A DNA stretch of 6,615 nt, taken from NCBI GenBank assembly GCA_002455755.1, contig DKLL01000036.1, positions 1-6,615 on the forward strand, given 5' to 3'. Shown here piece by piece: positions 1-5,931 of this stretch. Under the pieces are notes generated by a model that saw only the letters and a list, made by a program, of their open reading frames with translations, made no database searches and was not told the DNA's origin. This stretch comes from Acinetobacter sp. UBA6641. Its GTDB lineage: Bacteria > Pseudomonadota > Gammaproteobacteria > Pseudomonadales > Moraxellaceae. Made by a program: the position numbers and the translations under genes. Position 1 is the stretch's first letter; each line of letters opens with the position of its first letter.

Positions 1-686
1 GTTAAAAAAAGGACCGACCCACTGATCAACACCGTAGCAAATGTTTTATTCATGTTTACACTTCCTTATAGATCTTTTTGTTTTGATGATTTAAATAATC
101 ATGAATAACAAACTATTACTCTTATTTAGCATTTGAACAATACTAATTAACATCAAAGAAACACTATAAAAATAGATTAAATATATTATTATTTTAAATT
201 ATTGATTTTTAAAATATTTAATATTATGGTCGCACCACTCTGCAATCATATAAAAGCTTAAAAAGAGGCGTGTCCTTATTTGTCTTATTCTTGTTTTTCT
301 ATGGCTTAGACTTTAAAAAGTTAAAAATAACCCCTTCCCTGAACAAAGCGATACGCTGCTATGCTGCACTGATGACTGATCCACAAAACTTAGCGCTCAA
401 AAACCATCCTCAAACTGGGAGTTGCCGAATTTATAAATTCAATCCATCAAACTGAAATGAAGATAAAATTTTACAATAGTTTAAATACACCCTGATCAGG
501 AAGATCAGCTGGCCTTTTATCTAGATGAAACTTTAATTTCGAGTGAGGCTTTTCAAGCAGCACATTTAAACAGCATCTCGCTACAGAAATCATTATGAAT
601 CGGGAAAAGACCGTATTTTCAGTTTGTATCGGTATCTTTGAAAATGTTAAATTTATCCAAACGATCGCAACGGTTATGGACCTGTC
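1..686. other. AT-rich stretch without a convincing gene
   Basis: No reading frame here can be defended as a gene. Positions 1-270 are very AT-rich, with a small hairpin at 86-102 (6-base arms ATGATT/AATCAT around TAAAT). A 61-codon frame at 270-455 would need a GTG start with its only purine-rich stretch one base away. Between 485 and 726 two short plus-strand frames (485-598, then 595-726) touch through an ATGA overlap; the first has an ordinary soluble-protein composition (begins IHPDQEDQLA), but neither has a ribosome binding site or a full-length domain. They could be the remains of a decayed gene or chance frames. The promoter of exoX should lie in this stretch, but I see no clear -35/-10 pair. 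Confidence 0.5.
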
Positions 687-1385
687 ATGCAAGCAATTAT
701 TCTCGATACCGAAACCCATACTTTAAATGGACAGCCAATTGAGATTGCTTATGCGCCGATCCAAATCCATGACAGTAAACTTTCCTTAGATAAAAGTGAA
801 ATTTTCGACCAGCTTTATAGTGTAGATGAACCCATCTCTTTCGCCGCGATGGCGGTGCATCATATTTTAGAATCCGAGCTGGTTGGTCAGCCTCACTATA
901 CGACATTCAGCCTTCCACAGGAAACCACTTATATTATTGGTCACAATATTGATTATGATATTCGTGCCATTGAAAAATGCGGTGTAGATACCAGCAAGAT
1001 CAAAGCCATTTGTACCCTGGCCCTGGCCCGTTTAGTCTGGCCAGATGCAGAAGCGCACAATATTTCTGCCCTTATTTATATGATCAGCAAAGGCAGTGAA
1101 AAAGCCCGTGAAATGATAAAAAAAGCGCATCGTGCCGATATGGATATTATTTTAACCGCCAATATCTTGATGCATGAAATCCATCATTTAAACATTCAAA
1201 ACATTGAAGAGCTTTATCAGGCCTCTGAAGACGCACGTATCCCTCGTAGCATTAATTTCGGCAAACACCGCGGTACAGCAATAGCGGATTTACCGGCAGA
1301 TTATATGCAGTGGCTGCTTCGCCAGGAAGATCTGGACCCTTATTTGCGCAAGGCTCTCGAGAAAGCCAATATTTTAACGCTGTAA
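687..1385 (+). CDS. exoX: exodeoxyribonuclease X (DEDDh 3'-5' exonuclease)
   Basis: A 232-residue cytoplasmic exonuclease of the DnaQ/DEDDh superfamily, which removes nucleotides from DNA 3' ends using two metal ions; E. coli ExoX acts in mismatch repair and recombination. The catalytic motifs are visible: Exo I LDTET with D7 and E9, Exo II GHNIDYD with N87 and D91, and Exo III HRADMD with H148 and D153 at the usual five-residue step. Other ExoX signatures are AMAVHHILE (54-62) and ICTLALARLVWP (108-119). The C-terminus from N190 to about 226 (NFGKHRGTAIADLP...) matches the FGKYRGK tail module of ExoX, and total length is close to E. coli ExoX (220 residues), so the gene looks intact. The ATG at 687 is chosen because the DTET strand begins five residues later, as in the family; upstream there is only a weak purine stretch (ATGGA). 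An 87-base gap separates it from the next gene. Family assignment is firm; the exact cellular role is inferred. Confidence 0.9.
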   Translation: MQAIILDTETHTLNGQPIEIAYAPIQIHDSKLSLDKSEIFDQLYSVDEPISFAAMAVHHILESELVGQPHYTTFSLPQETTYIIGHNIDYDIRAIEKCGVDTSKIKAICTLALARLVWPDAEAHNISALIYMISKGSEKAREMIKKAHRADMDIILTANILMHEIHHLNIQNIEELYQASEDARIPRSINFGKHRGTAIADLPADYMQWLLRQEDLDPYLRKALEKANILTL

Positions 1386-1400
1386 TATTATGATTTGTAA

Positions 1401-1416
1401 TATTATTTAAATAATA
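1401..1416. repeat. AT-only palindrome after exoX
   Basis: TATTATTTAAATAATA is a perfect 16-base palindrome starting 16 bases after the exoX stop codon. Just before it, the eight-base palindrome TAATATTA occurs twice (1383-1390, overlapping the stop, and 1398-1405). With no G or C in the stem and no following T run it would be a poor intrinsic terminator. It could equally be a protein-binding site or AT-rich spacer ahead of the next gene's promoter. Confidence 0.35.
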
Positions 1417-1433
1417 CTGTCATTATTTAAACT

Positions 1434-1439
1434 TACAAT
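1434..1439 (+). promoter_or_regulatory. candidate -10 box for the 208-residue gene
   Basis: TACAAT matches the sigma-70 -10 consensus at five of six bases and lies 33 bases before the ATG at 1473, with AT-rich DNA upstream. No good -35 hexamer sits at 16-18 bases, so this is only a candidate. If real, the 208-residue gene is transcribed separately from exoX. Confidence 0.25.
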
Positions 1440-1472
1440 CGGCCTTAGTTTACCGCGGGGATAAATTAAGGC

Positions 1473-2099
1473 ATGCATCAATATCATAAAACTGATTTAG
1501 GCATTGAAAGTTTAAAACAACGTTCTCTCAATCTGAATGCACGTCAACGCCGGCTGTTACTGCTGATCGGCACCGATGATTTTGACCTGCTTGCTGAACA
1601 ATTCAAGCGTCGTATCGCGCCACCCGAATTACTTGAACAATTGCTGGAAATGGGATTAATCGCCCAACAAACTAGCCCATCCATTGAAGCTCCACTTACA
1701 TCCAGTACCCTGAAAACAGAAATCGAAGCCAGCCTTTCGCTGCAAAACACTCAACTTAAGGATCACTCTGTCGAAGAGATCCTGGTTCCCGGCATTTCCC
1801 AATCTTCAATCATGGATGAAAAAGTTGGGCAGAACTCCTATCAGAATGAAATACAGACAACACTAGAAGTCATGAACTTTGAACAAGTCAAACAATTCAT
1901 GACTCAATTGCTGCAACAGCATTGCGGCTTAATGGCCAAACAGCTGATTAATCGTATTCTTTCTGCCGATGATTTACGCAGTTTAAAAAAGTGTCAAATG
2001 CAATGGATTACCACATTGCAGGAAAGTCGCATGAATCCACAGGAGTTAAACCGATACCTGAACCAGATCAATTTTTCTCTACAGCAACTTCCAAGCTGA
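1473..2099 (+). CDS. uncharacterised protein with predicted winged-helix-like N-terminus
   Basis: I do not recognise a named family for this 208-residue protein. It has three parts. Residues about 13-65 form a compact, helix-rich basic module (LNARQRRLLLLIGTDDFDLL, then IAPPELLEQLLEMGLI) with the pattern of a winged-helix or similar small DNA/protein-binding fold: two to three amphipathic helices ending in a Leu-Gly-Leu-Ile turn. Residues about 66-130 are a polar, Ser/Thr/Gln-rich linker. Residues about 134-205 are a second helical segment rich in Gln and Leu (FEQVKQFMTQLLQQ, ending FSLQQLP). There is no signal peptide or membrane segment, so it should be cytoplasmic. The start is uncertain: AAGG lies almost against the ATG and GGGG is 12 bases away, neither ideal, but there is no better in-frame start nearby. 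The gene follows exoX after 87 bases; a shared role is not shown. A regulator or adaptor is an inference only. Confidence 0.75.
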   Translation: MHQYHKTDLGIESLKQRSLNLNARQRRLLLLIGTDDFDLLAEQFKRRIAPPELLEQLLEMGLIAQQTSPSIEAPLTSSTLKTEIEASLSLQNTQLKDHSVEEILVPGISQSSIMDEKVGQNSYQNEIQTTLEVMNFEQVKQFMTQLLQQHCGLMAKQLINRILSADDLRSLKKCQMQWITTLQESRMNPQELNRYLNQINFSLQQLPS

Positions 2100-2119
2100 T
2101 CAGGCTTAAGAGCTTTTTT
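2093..2119 (+). terminator. weak candidate intrinsic terminator
   Basis: AAGCT (2093-2097, overlapping the stop codon of the 208-residue gene) can pair with AGCTT (2111-2115), and a run of six T follows (2114-2119). The stem is only five pairs around a 13-base loop, so termination efficiency is doubtful. Its position at the end of the gene is the main reason to list it. Confidence 0.3.
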
Positions 2120-2265
2120 ATGTTTCATCATTTGTTTAAGGTCTTAAGCATTCAAGGAAGTTCTTTATTTTTATATTTATAAAACAATAAGATGGTATTT
2201 ATTGCTGCACATCCAGATTAAACCAGAACCCATGGCCTGATTCTAAATACGACCTTAGCTGAATG

Positions 2266-2277
2266 GCAAATATTTGC
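2266..2277. promoter_or_regulatory. operator-like palindrome GCAAATATTTGC
   Basis: GCAAATATTTGC is a perfect 12-base palindrome lying 36 bases before the ATG at 2314 and 11 bases before a TATATT -10-like hexamer (2289-2294). The location fits a dimeric regulator binding site near a promoter for the 117-residue gene. No known operator consensus is claimed, and a 12-base palindrome in AT-rich DNA can be chance. Confidence 0.3.
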
Positions 2278-2313
2278 TAAAAGCCCGATATATTAAATAT
2301 TTCAGGGCAATTC

Positions 2314-2667
2314 ATGATGACGTCCTTACATTATTTAGAATTCCATCCCGCAGACAATCCCATTTACTTAAAAAAAGTAGGCAACTGGGTACTGACATTT
2401 TTAAGTCCTAGAGAGAATCTGACGCATATTCAACTTGCCATTACCAGTGTATTGCCGCGCCAGGTCAGCGAAAACCTGCAACCCCTTCGGGTCATTATTG
2501 ATCAGACAGAAACCGAAAATCGCTGGTTAATCCAGCAAATCATTTGTTATGACAGTACACAGGGCAAGGATGAAATATTCAGTTGTGATGATGCTATTGG
2601 AATCAAAGTCATTGAAAACATCATACAAGAATTTAATAAATATGATGTCGAGCTCAGTTTAATTTAA
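2314..2667 (+). CDS. uncharacterised 117-residue protein
   Basis: I do not recognise this protein. It has no signal peptide, transmembrane helix or metal-binding cluster and should be a small cytoplasmic protein. Predicted features are beta-strand-like segments in the first two thirds (YLKKVGNWVLTFLS at 18-31, LRVIIDQ at 58-64, WLIQQIICYD at 71-80) and a C-terminal amphipathic helix (IGIKVIENIIQEFNKY, 95-110), an alpha/beta pattern typical of a small single domain. The ATG at 2314 is preceded by AGGG at a good spacing (six bases), which supports translation; the adjacent ATG at 2317 is an equally possible start. It stands 214 bases after the 208-residue gene with its own promoter-like signals, and converges on the minus-strand gene at 2795-3013. 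It looks like a genuine gene, probably lineage-restricted. Confidence 0.65.
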   Translation: MMTSLHYLEFHPADNPIYLKKVGNWVLTFLSPRENLTHIQLAITSVLPRQVSENLQPLRVIIDQTETENRWLIQQIICYDSTQGKDEIFSCDDAIGIKVIENIIQEFNKYDVELSLI

Positions 2668-2721
2668 GCATTCATCTTTTATTCCATTCACGGATATTTT
2701 TAATCATATTGTTATTATTTT

Positions 2722-2784
2722 ATAAAAACTTACCTTTAACAGTGAGTTTGTATATTTTACCCATAATTTAGACTAAGTTTTTAT
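2722..2784. repeat. 11-base inverted repeat between convergent genes
   Basis: ATAAAAACTTA (2722-2732) and TAAGTTTTTAT (2774-2784) are perfect reverse complements separated by 41 bases, in the space where the 117-residue gene (+) and the 72-residue gene (-) converge. Each strand ends its second arm with five T, which would suit a bidirectional terminator, but the stem has a single G-C pair and the loop is long, so function is uncertain. Confidence 0.3.
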
Positions 2785-2794
2785 CATATATGCA

Positions 2795-3013
2795 TCATTC
2801 AATTATACGATAAATACTCGCGGAAATACAGCTTTCAAATAGCAGTTCAATACTGGGACGAATAATTTCACCATTCACAACAATATGTTCAATTTTTTGA
2901 AATAAGGAAAGTTTATGCAAGGCTGAATTTTCCGGAATTGCTCTTAATAATGCTTGAACTGCATGGATTTTGCTAAATTGGTCTTTAACCTTTACCTCTA
3001 TCAGTTGTGTCAT
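2795..3013 (-). CDS. small uncharacterised protein, 72 residues
   Basis: I do not recognise this protein. It is a short cytoplasmic-type sequence with no signal peptide or membrane segment. The first half holds a strand (LIEVKVKD, 4-11) and a helix (KIHAVQALLRAIP, 15-27); the second half has a hydrophobic strand and turn (KIEHIVVNGEIIRPS, 40-54) and a C-terminal helix ending ASIYRIIE. Translation is supported by a purine-rich AAAGGGAGCGGA stretch just upstream of the ATG on the minus strand. A possible promoter (TATAAG preceded by TG, with a poor -35) lies further upstream. It converges on the 117-residue gene. Its size and AT-rich setting leave some risk that it is a chance frame, but the ribosome binding site and balanced composition favour a real gene. 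Confidence 0.5.
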   Translation of the reverse strand: MTQLIEVKVKDQFSKIHAVQALLRAIPENSALHKLSLFQKIEHIVVNGEIIRPSIELLFESCISASIYRIIE

Positions 3014-3127
3014 ATAATTCCGCTCCCTTTATTTAACTAAACTTCTTATAACATATATTTTATTTATTCATAATTTGGAGATGTTAGATTTTTTGGCAAT
3101 GTAATTTTTTATAAACGAATAAATAGG

Positions 3128-3184
3128 CTTCTTTGATAAATTATTTTAGAAACTAAAAATTATACTTCTTGGATAAATCATTTT
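3128..3184. repeat. pair of near-identical 20-base direct repeats
   Basis: CTTCTTTGATAAATTATTTT (3128-3147) recurs as CTTCTTGGATAAATCATTTT (3165-3184), 18 of 20 bases identical, with starts 37 bases apart. Two copies only, so this is not a CRISPR array. It may be a tandem duplication of a regulatory site or simple sequence drift in AT-rich DNA. Confidence 0.5.
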
Positions 3185-3211
3185 TTAATCAATTTTCATT
3201 GCTAATAAAAA

Positions 3212-3298
3212 CTCCCTCTCCTTTTTAAGGATGAGCGTAATTACGCGCAAGAGGGAGAGGTTTCTATGGAAAAAACCCCTCATCCTGGCCTTCTCCCT
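3212..3298. repeat. pyrimidine-rich inverted-repeat element
   Basis: CTCCCTCT (3212-3219) pairs with AGAGGGAG (3250-3257); inside the loop is a perfect 12-base palindrome GCGTAATTACGC (3235-3246). A second pyrimidine tract follows at 3276-3298 (CCCCTCATCCTGGCCTTCTC and three more bases). The arrangement resembles the dispersed CCCTCTCC-type palindromic intergenic repeats common in proteobacterial genomes. A 48-codon frame starting at 3266 and ending at 3412 runs through the second tract with a fortuitous GGAGAGG ahead of it; its PHPGLLPE motif is what this type of repeat yields when translated, so I do not treat it as a gene. Confidence 0.5.
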
Positions 3299-3444
3299 GA
3301 GTCATATATGGCGCAAGAAAAGGAATCTCCCAATTTAATTTCATTACTTTCTAATGATCATTCTTTGATTTGTGAGAGTTCTATTGTTCATAAAGCCAAA
3401 ATTGAAAAATAGATTTTAGTCGATATTAGATTTATGAGGGTGGC

Positions 3445-3744
3445 ATGGAGACCACACGTTTCCCATCCCTTGCGCTGTATTTTAAAGCACTGCTTAAAAC
3501 TGGCTCAGGATGTCATGTATGGGAAGCAAAAGGTGTGCTTGCGGACTAAAATATATTGAGCGATCCTCATTTTGGGCTTTCAACAGTAGGGATAATGCCT
3601 ACACAAAAGTATCAAAATAAAATCAATTAAAGATGAGGCCGTGCTGATTTAAAAAAATCCAATATTGAACATTTTTTGACTTATGAAAGATATCTAATGA
3701 TATCTAGCTTAAATATCCCGCTTAAACCCTTTAAATTTGAATAG
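3445..3744 (+). pseudogene. possible decayed gene, frame with three internal stops
   Basis: One plus-strand frame of 99 codons, from an ATG with GAGGG four bases upstream to a TAG, is broken by stops at 3547, 3628 and 3634. Its open pieces have protein-like composition: FPSLALYFKALLKTG then HVWEAKGVLAD in the first, and ADLKKSNIEHFLTYERYL in the last. The GSGCHVWEAKG stretch faintly recalls the G-x-G-x-x-V-W-D-x-x-G motif near the start of class III aminotransferases, which would be notable beside gabD, but the match is too short to rely on. It may simply be noncoding AT-rich DNA. Confidence 0.2.
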
Positions 3745-3832
3745 TAAATTCTATAGATTAAACTCGATAGTTTAAAATCGGCACTACCATAAATGGCCGA
3801 TTGCCAAACCTTTTTGAGACATACAAAATAAG

Positions 3833-3857
3833 AAAGCCCGCATTGCTGCGGGCTTTT
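3833..3857 (+). terminator. strong hairpin terminator with no intact gene attached
   Basis: AAAGCCCGCA (3833-3842) and TGCGGGCTTT (3847-3856) form a perfect 10-pair stem with a TTGC loop; the right arm ends in a T run (3854-3857). On the minus strand the arm is followed by CTTATTTTG, so it could work in both directions. This is a textbook intrinsic terminator, yet no intact gene lies within several hundred bases upstream on either strand. It may end a decayed gene, or a small RNA transcribed from 3413-3832 (+) or from beyond 3890 (-). Confidence 0.8.
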
Positions 3858-4356
3858 ATGTTGGAAGGCTAGTGCTGATTTTTTGTTTCAACCCGAAGGT
3901 TGTAAACTCAACAAGCTGTCATTGATCCGTCCAACCACTTTGTAGCGTCTCTCGACCTACTGTATTTTTAATATAAAACATGAAAATTAAATAGACAACC
4001 CTGCTCAACATTTATATACAGCAAATCAATAAAAATATTATTGAATATTCTATAAAATCGTGAAAAATAGATGCTGGCTGAGTATCAGCTCTTTAGTGTT
4101 GATATAAAAATGTGAATAGGCATAGTGTTTAATGATTTATCAACATAGATTCTAGAAAAAATGCGATTTTTTTCTAATTAAAATCAAAAATATAGAATAA
4201 TTTTTATCTTTTTTAATAACCCTTTTAGCTTACAATTATTCAATTTCGCAAACTCTTGCCGTACATTAGAAATTAATCATTTCGTCCGTTATGATTCTTT
4301 ATTTCCATGAATCAGCTGAACACTGTTTCATCTTCTTAGCGACAAATTTTTCGGCT

Positions 4357-4386
4357 AAAAAATAAGGATCAATTGATCCTTATTTT
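4357..4386 (-). terminator. gabD terminator, perfect 28-base palindrome
   Basis: Positions 4359-4386 are a perfect palindrome: 12-base arms AAAATAAGGATC/GATCCTTATTTT around AATT. On the minus strand the right arm runs into six T (4362-4357). It begins 13 bases after the gabD stop codon at 4400. It is an intrinsic terminator with a relatively AT-rich stem and implies that gabD is the last gene of its transcript. Confidence 0.75.
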
Positions 4387-4399
4387 CCATAGCTCAGGT

Positions 4400-5848
4400 T
4401 TAAATGCCCATACACATATATTTAATGTCCAGATAGTCTTCAATACCGTATTTTGAGCCTTCACGACCTGTGCCAGATTCTTTGACTCCTCCAAAAGGTG
4501 CCACTTCTGTCGAAATCAAGCCTTCATTAATGCCCACCATCCCATATTCTAGTGCTTCACCGACTTTCCAGGCACAGCTTAAGCTTTCGGTATAAATATA
4601 GGATGCCAGACCAAACTCAGTGTCGTTCGCCATCTGAATTGCTTCTTCATCTGTACTGAATTTAAAAACCGGTGCAAGCGGTGCGAAAGTTTCCTCCTTA
4701 GCCACAAGCATCTCTGGTGTGACATCCGATAATACAGTCGGCTCAAAAAAGGTTTGACCTAGTGCATGAGGTTTACCACCTACCAGGACTTTGGCGCCTT
4801 TAGCGACAGCATCGGCAATATGCTGTTCAATTTTCTCAACTGCTTTTTCATTGATCAGGGGACCTTGTTCCGCACCTTCCTCAAAAGCTGGTGCAACTTT
4901 TAATTCTTGGACGGCAGCAGTTAATTTTTTTATGAACTGATCATAAATATTGGCATGTACCAAAATACGGTTACTACATACGCAGGTCTGACCACTGTTA
5001 CGGAATTTCGATGCCATGGCACCTTTGACTGCCCTCTCTAAGTCAGCATCTTCAAACACGATCAACGGTGCATTACCACCCAATTCCATGCTGATTTTTT
5101 TCATGGTGGAAGAACATTGTTCCATTAACAGCTTGCCCACTTGAGTGGAACCGGTGAAAGATACTTTTTTTACGACGGGATGGGTACTAAGAACGCCCCC
5201 AATTTCACGCGAACTGCCTGTCACCACATTTATCACACCTTTGGGAATACCGGCCTGTTCGGCCAGTACCATCAAGGCAAGTGCAGACAAAGGCGTTTCT
5301 GAAGCTGGCTTGATCACCACCGTACAACCTGCCGCAAGTGCCGGACCAACTTTACGGGTAATCATGGCATTGGGGAAGTTCCACGGCGTAATCGCTGCAA
5401 CAACACCTACCGGCTGTTTGATCACCACCAAACGGCGACCCTGCTTATCATGGGGAATGACATCCCCATAGGTACGTTTTGCTTCTTCGGCAAACCATTC
5501 AATAAAGCTGGCACCATAAAGAATTTCACCGCGGCTTTCTGTTAATGGTTTACCTTGTTCAGTACTTAAAATGACGGCAAGATCCTCCTGATTGGCCACG
5601 ATCAGATCAAACCATTGACGTAATAATAATGAACGCTCTTTAGCGGTCATATTTTTCCAGGAATGTAGTGCAGTCTCGGCAGCTAATACAGCTTGCTCCA
5701 CTTGGTGAATTGAAACACTGGGCACGTGAGCAATGGTCTCGCCTGTTGCCGGGTTGGTCACCGCAAAGCTTTTGCCATCTGCCGCATCCGTCCAAAGACC
5801 ATCAATAAATACTTGTTGTTTCAGCAAGTCTGGATTTTTAAGTTGCAT
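4400..5848 (-). CDS. gabD: succinate-semialdehyde dehydrogenase (NAD(P)+)
   Basis: A 482-residue cytoplasmic aldehyde dehydrogenase, the same length as E. coli GabD. It oxidises succinate semialdehyde to succinate, the last step of 4-aminobutyrate degradation into the TCA cycle. Family motifs in order: TPWNFP (154-159, N157), the cofactor site VVIKPASETP (177-186) with K180 and S183 where NADP-dependent GabD contacts the 2'-phosphate, FTGST (231-235), general base E255 in MELGG, catalytic C289 in GQTCVC, and EETFAP (385-390). The tail GREGSKYGIEDYLDIKYMCM is nearly identical to E. coli GabD. C291 matches the second cysteine of the human enzyme's redox pair, but redox control cannot be inferred. 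AAGGAGA six bases before the ATG fixes the start. A terminator lies immediately downstream and no gabT or gabP is in the window, so it appears to stand alone. A related role on glutarate semialdehyde (lysine/5-aminovalerate breakdown) cannot be excluded. Confidence 0.93.
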   Translation of the reverse strand: MQLKNPDLLKQQVFIDGLWTDAADGKSFAVTNPATGETIAHVPSVSIHQVEQAVLAAETALHSWKNMTAKERSLLLRQWFDLIVANQEDLAVILSTEQGKPLTESRGEILYGASFIEWFAEEAKRTYGDVIPHDKQGRRLVVIKQPVGVVAAITPWNFPNAMITRKVGPALAAGCTVVIKPASETPLSALALMVLAEQAGIPKGVINVVTGSSREIGGVLSTHPVVKKVSFTGSTQVGKLLMEQCSSTMKKISMELGGNAPLIVFEDADLERAVKGAMASKFRNSGQTCVCSNRILVHANIYDQFIKKLTAAVQELKVAPAFEEGAEQGPLINEKAVEKIEQHIADAVAKGAKVLVGGKPHALGQTFFEPTVLSDVTPEMLVAKEETFAPLAPVFKFSTDEEAIQMANDTEFGLASYIYTESLSCAWKVGEALEYGMVGINEGLISTEVAPFGGVKESGTGREGSKYGIEDYLDIKYMCMGI

Positions 5849-5854
5849 TTATAT

Positions 5855-5861
5855 TCTCCTT
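5855..5861 (-). promoter_or_regulatory. gabD ribosome binding site
   Basis: On the minus strand AAGGAGA stands six bases before the gabD ATG, close to the ideal Shine-Dalgarno sequence and spacing. It is the strongest ribosome binding site in the window and settles the start codon. Confidence 0.85.
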
Positions 5862-5902
5862 CATAGCTGCTTGACACGCTACTTTGAGCAGGTGTAATGC
5901 CA

Positions 5903-5931
5903 TTTTTAAATTTAGTCCGAAATGGTGTCAT
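5903..5931 (-). promoter_or_regulatory. candidate sigma-70 promoter for gabD
   Basis: On the minus strand ATGACA (5931-5926, five of six matches to TTGACA) and TAAAAA (5908-5903, four of six to TATAAT) are separated by exactly 17 bases. The predicted start of transcription would leave a leader of roughly 45-50 bases containing the strong ribosome binding site. No clear operator is seen around it. Confidence 0.35.

Larger units (their letters stand above)
3014..4399. other. long gene-poor intergenic region
   Basis: About 1.4 kb between the 72-residue gene and gabD hold no intact gene that I can support. Contents, left to right: near-identical direct repeats (3128-3184), a pyrimidine-rich inverted-repeat element (3212-3298), a plus-strand frame broken by stops (3445-3744), a 7-base-arm hairpin AGATATC/GATATCT (3688-3705), a strong hairpin terminator (3833-3856), a short minus-strand open stretch of 22 codons ending at 3888, and the gabD terminator (4357-4386). 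The rest is AT-rich. Such a stretch may contain decayed genes or an unannotated small RNA. Confidence 0.6.

Noticed and set aside
270..455. Plus-strand frame of 61 codons with a GTG start
   Set aside because: The only Shine-Dalgarno-like stretch is one base from the start, composition is dominated by AT-rich codons, and no family features are visible.
471..719. Minus-strand frame of 82 codons overlapping the exoX start
   Set aside because: Cysteine-rich unnatural composition, no ribosome binding site, and it overlaps the beginning of a confident gene on the opposite strand.
697..906. Minus-strand frame inside exoX
   Set aside because: Lies antisense within the conserved exonuclease domain; a shadow of that gene.
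1544..1750. Minus-strand frame inside the 208-residue gene
   Set aside because: Serine-rich antisense translation typical of a shadow; no start signals.
1991..2182. Plus-strand frame overlapping the end of the 208-residue gene
   Set aside because: Different frame from a better supported gene, no ribosome binding site, and a low-complexity hydrophobic tail from AT-rich spacer.
3128..3184. Possible CRISPR array
   Set aside because: Only two imperfect copies with a 17-base spacer and no cas genes.
3266..3412. 48-codon frame with GGAGAGG ahead of its ATG
   Set aside because: The apparent ribosome binding site and the PHPGLLPE stretch come from a dispersed-type repeat; no independent sign of coding.
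5145..5471. Plus-strand frame of 108 codons inside gabD
   Set aside because: Antisense to the strongly conserved dehydrogenase core; a shadow.
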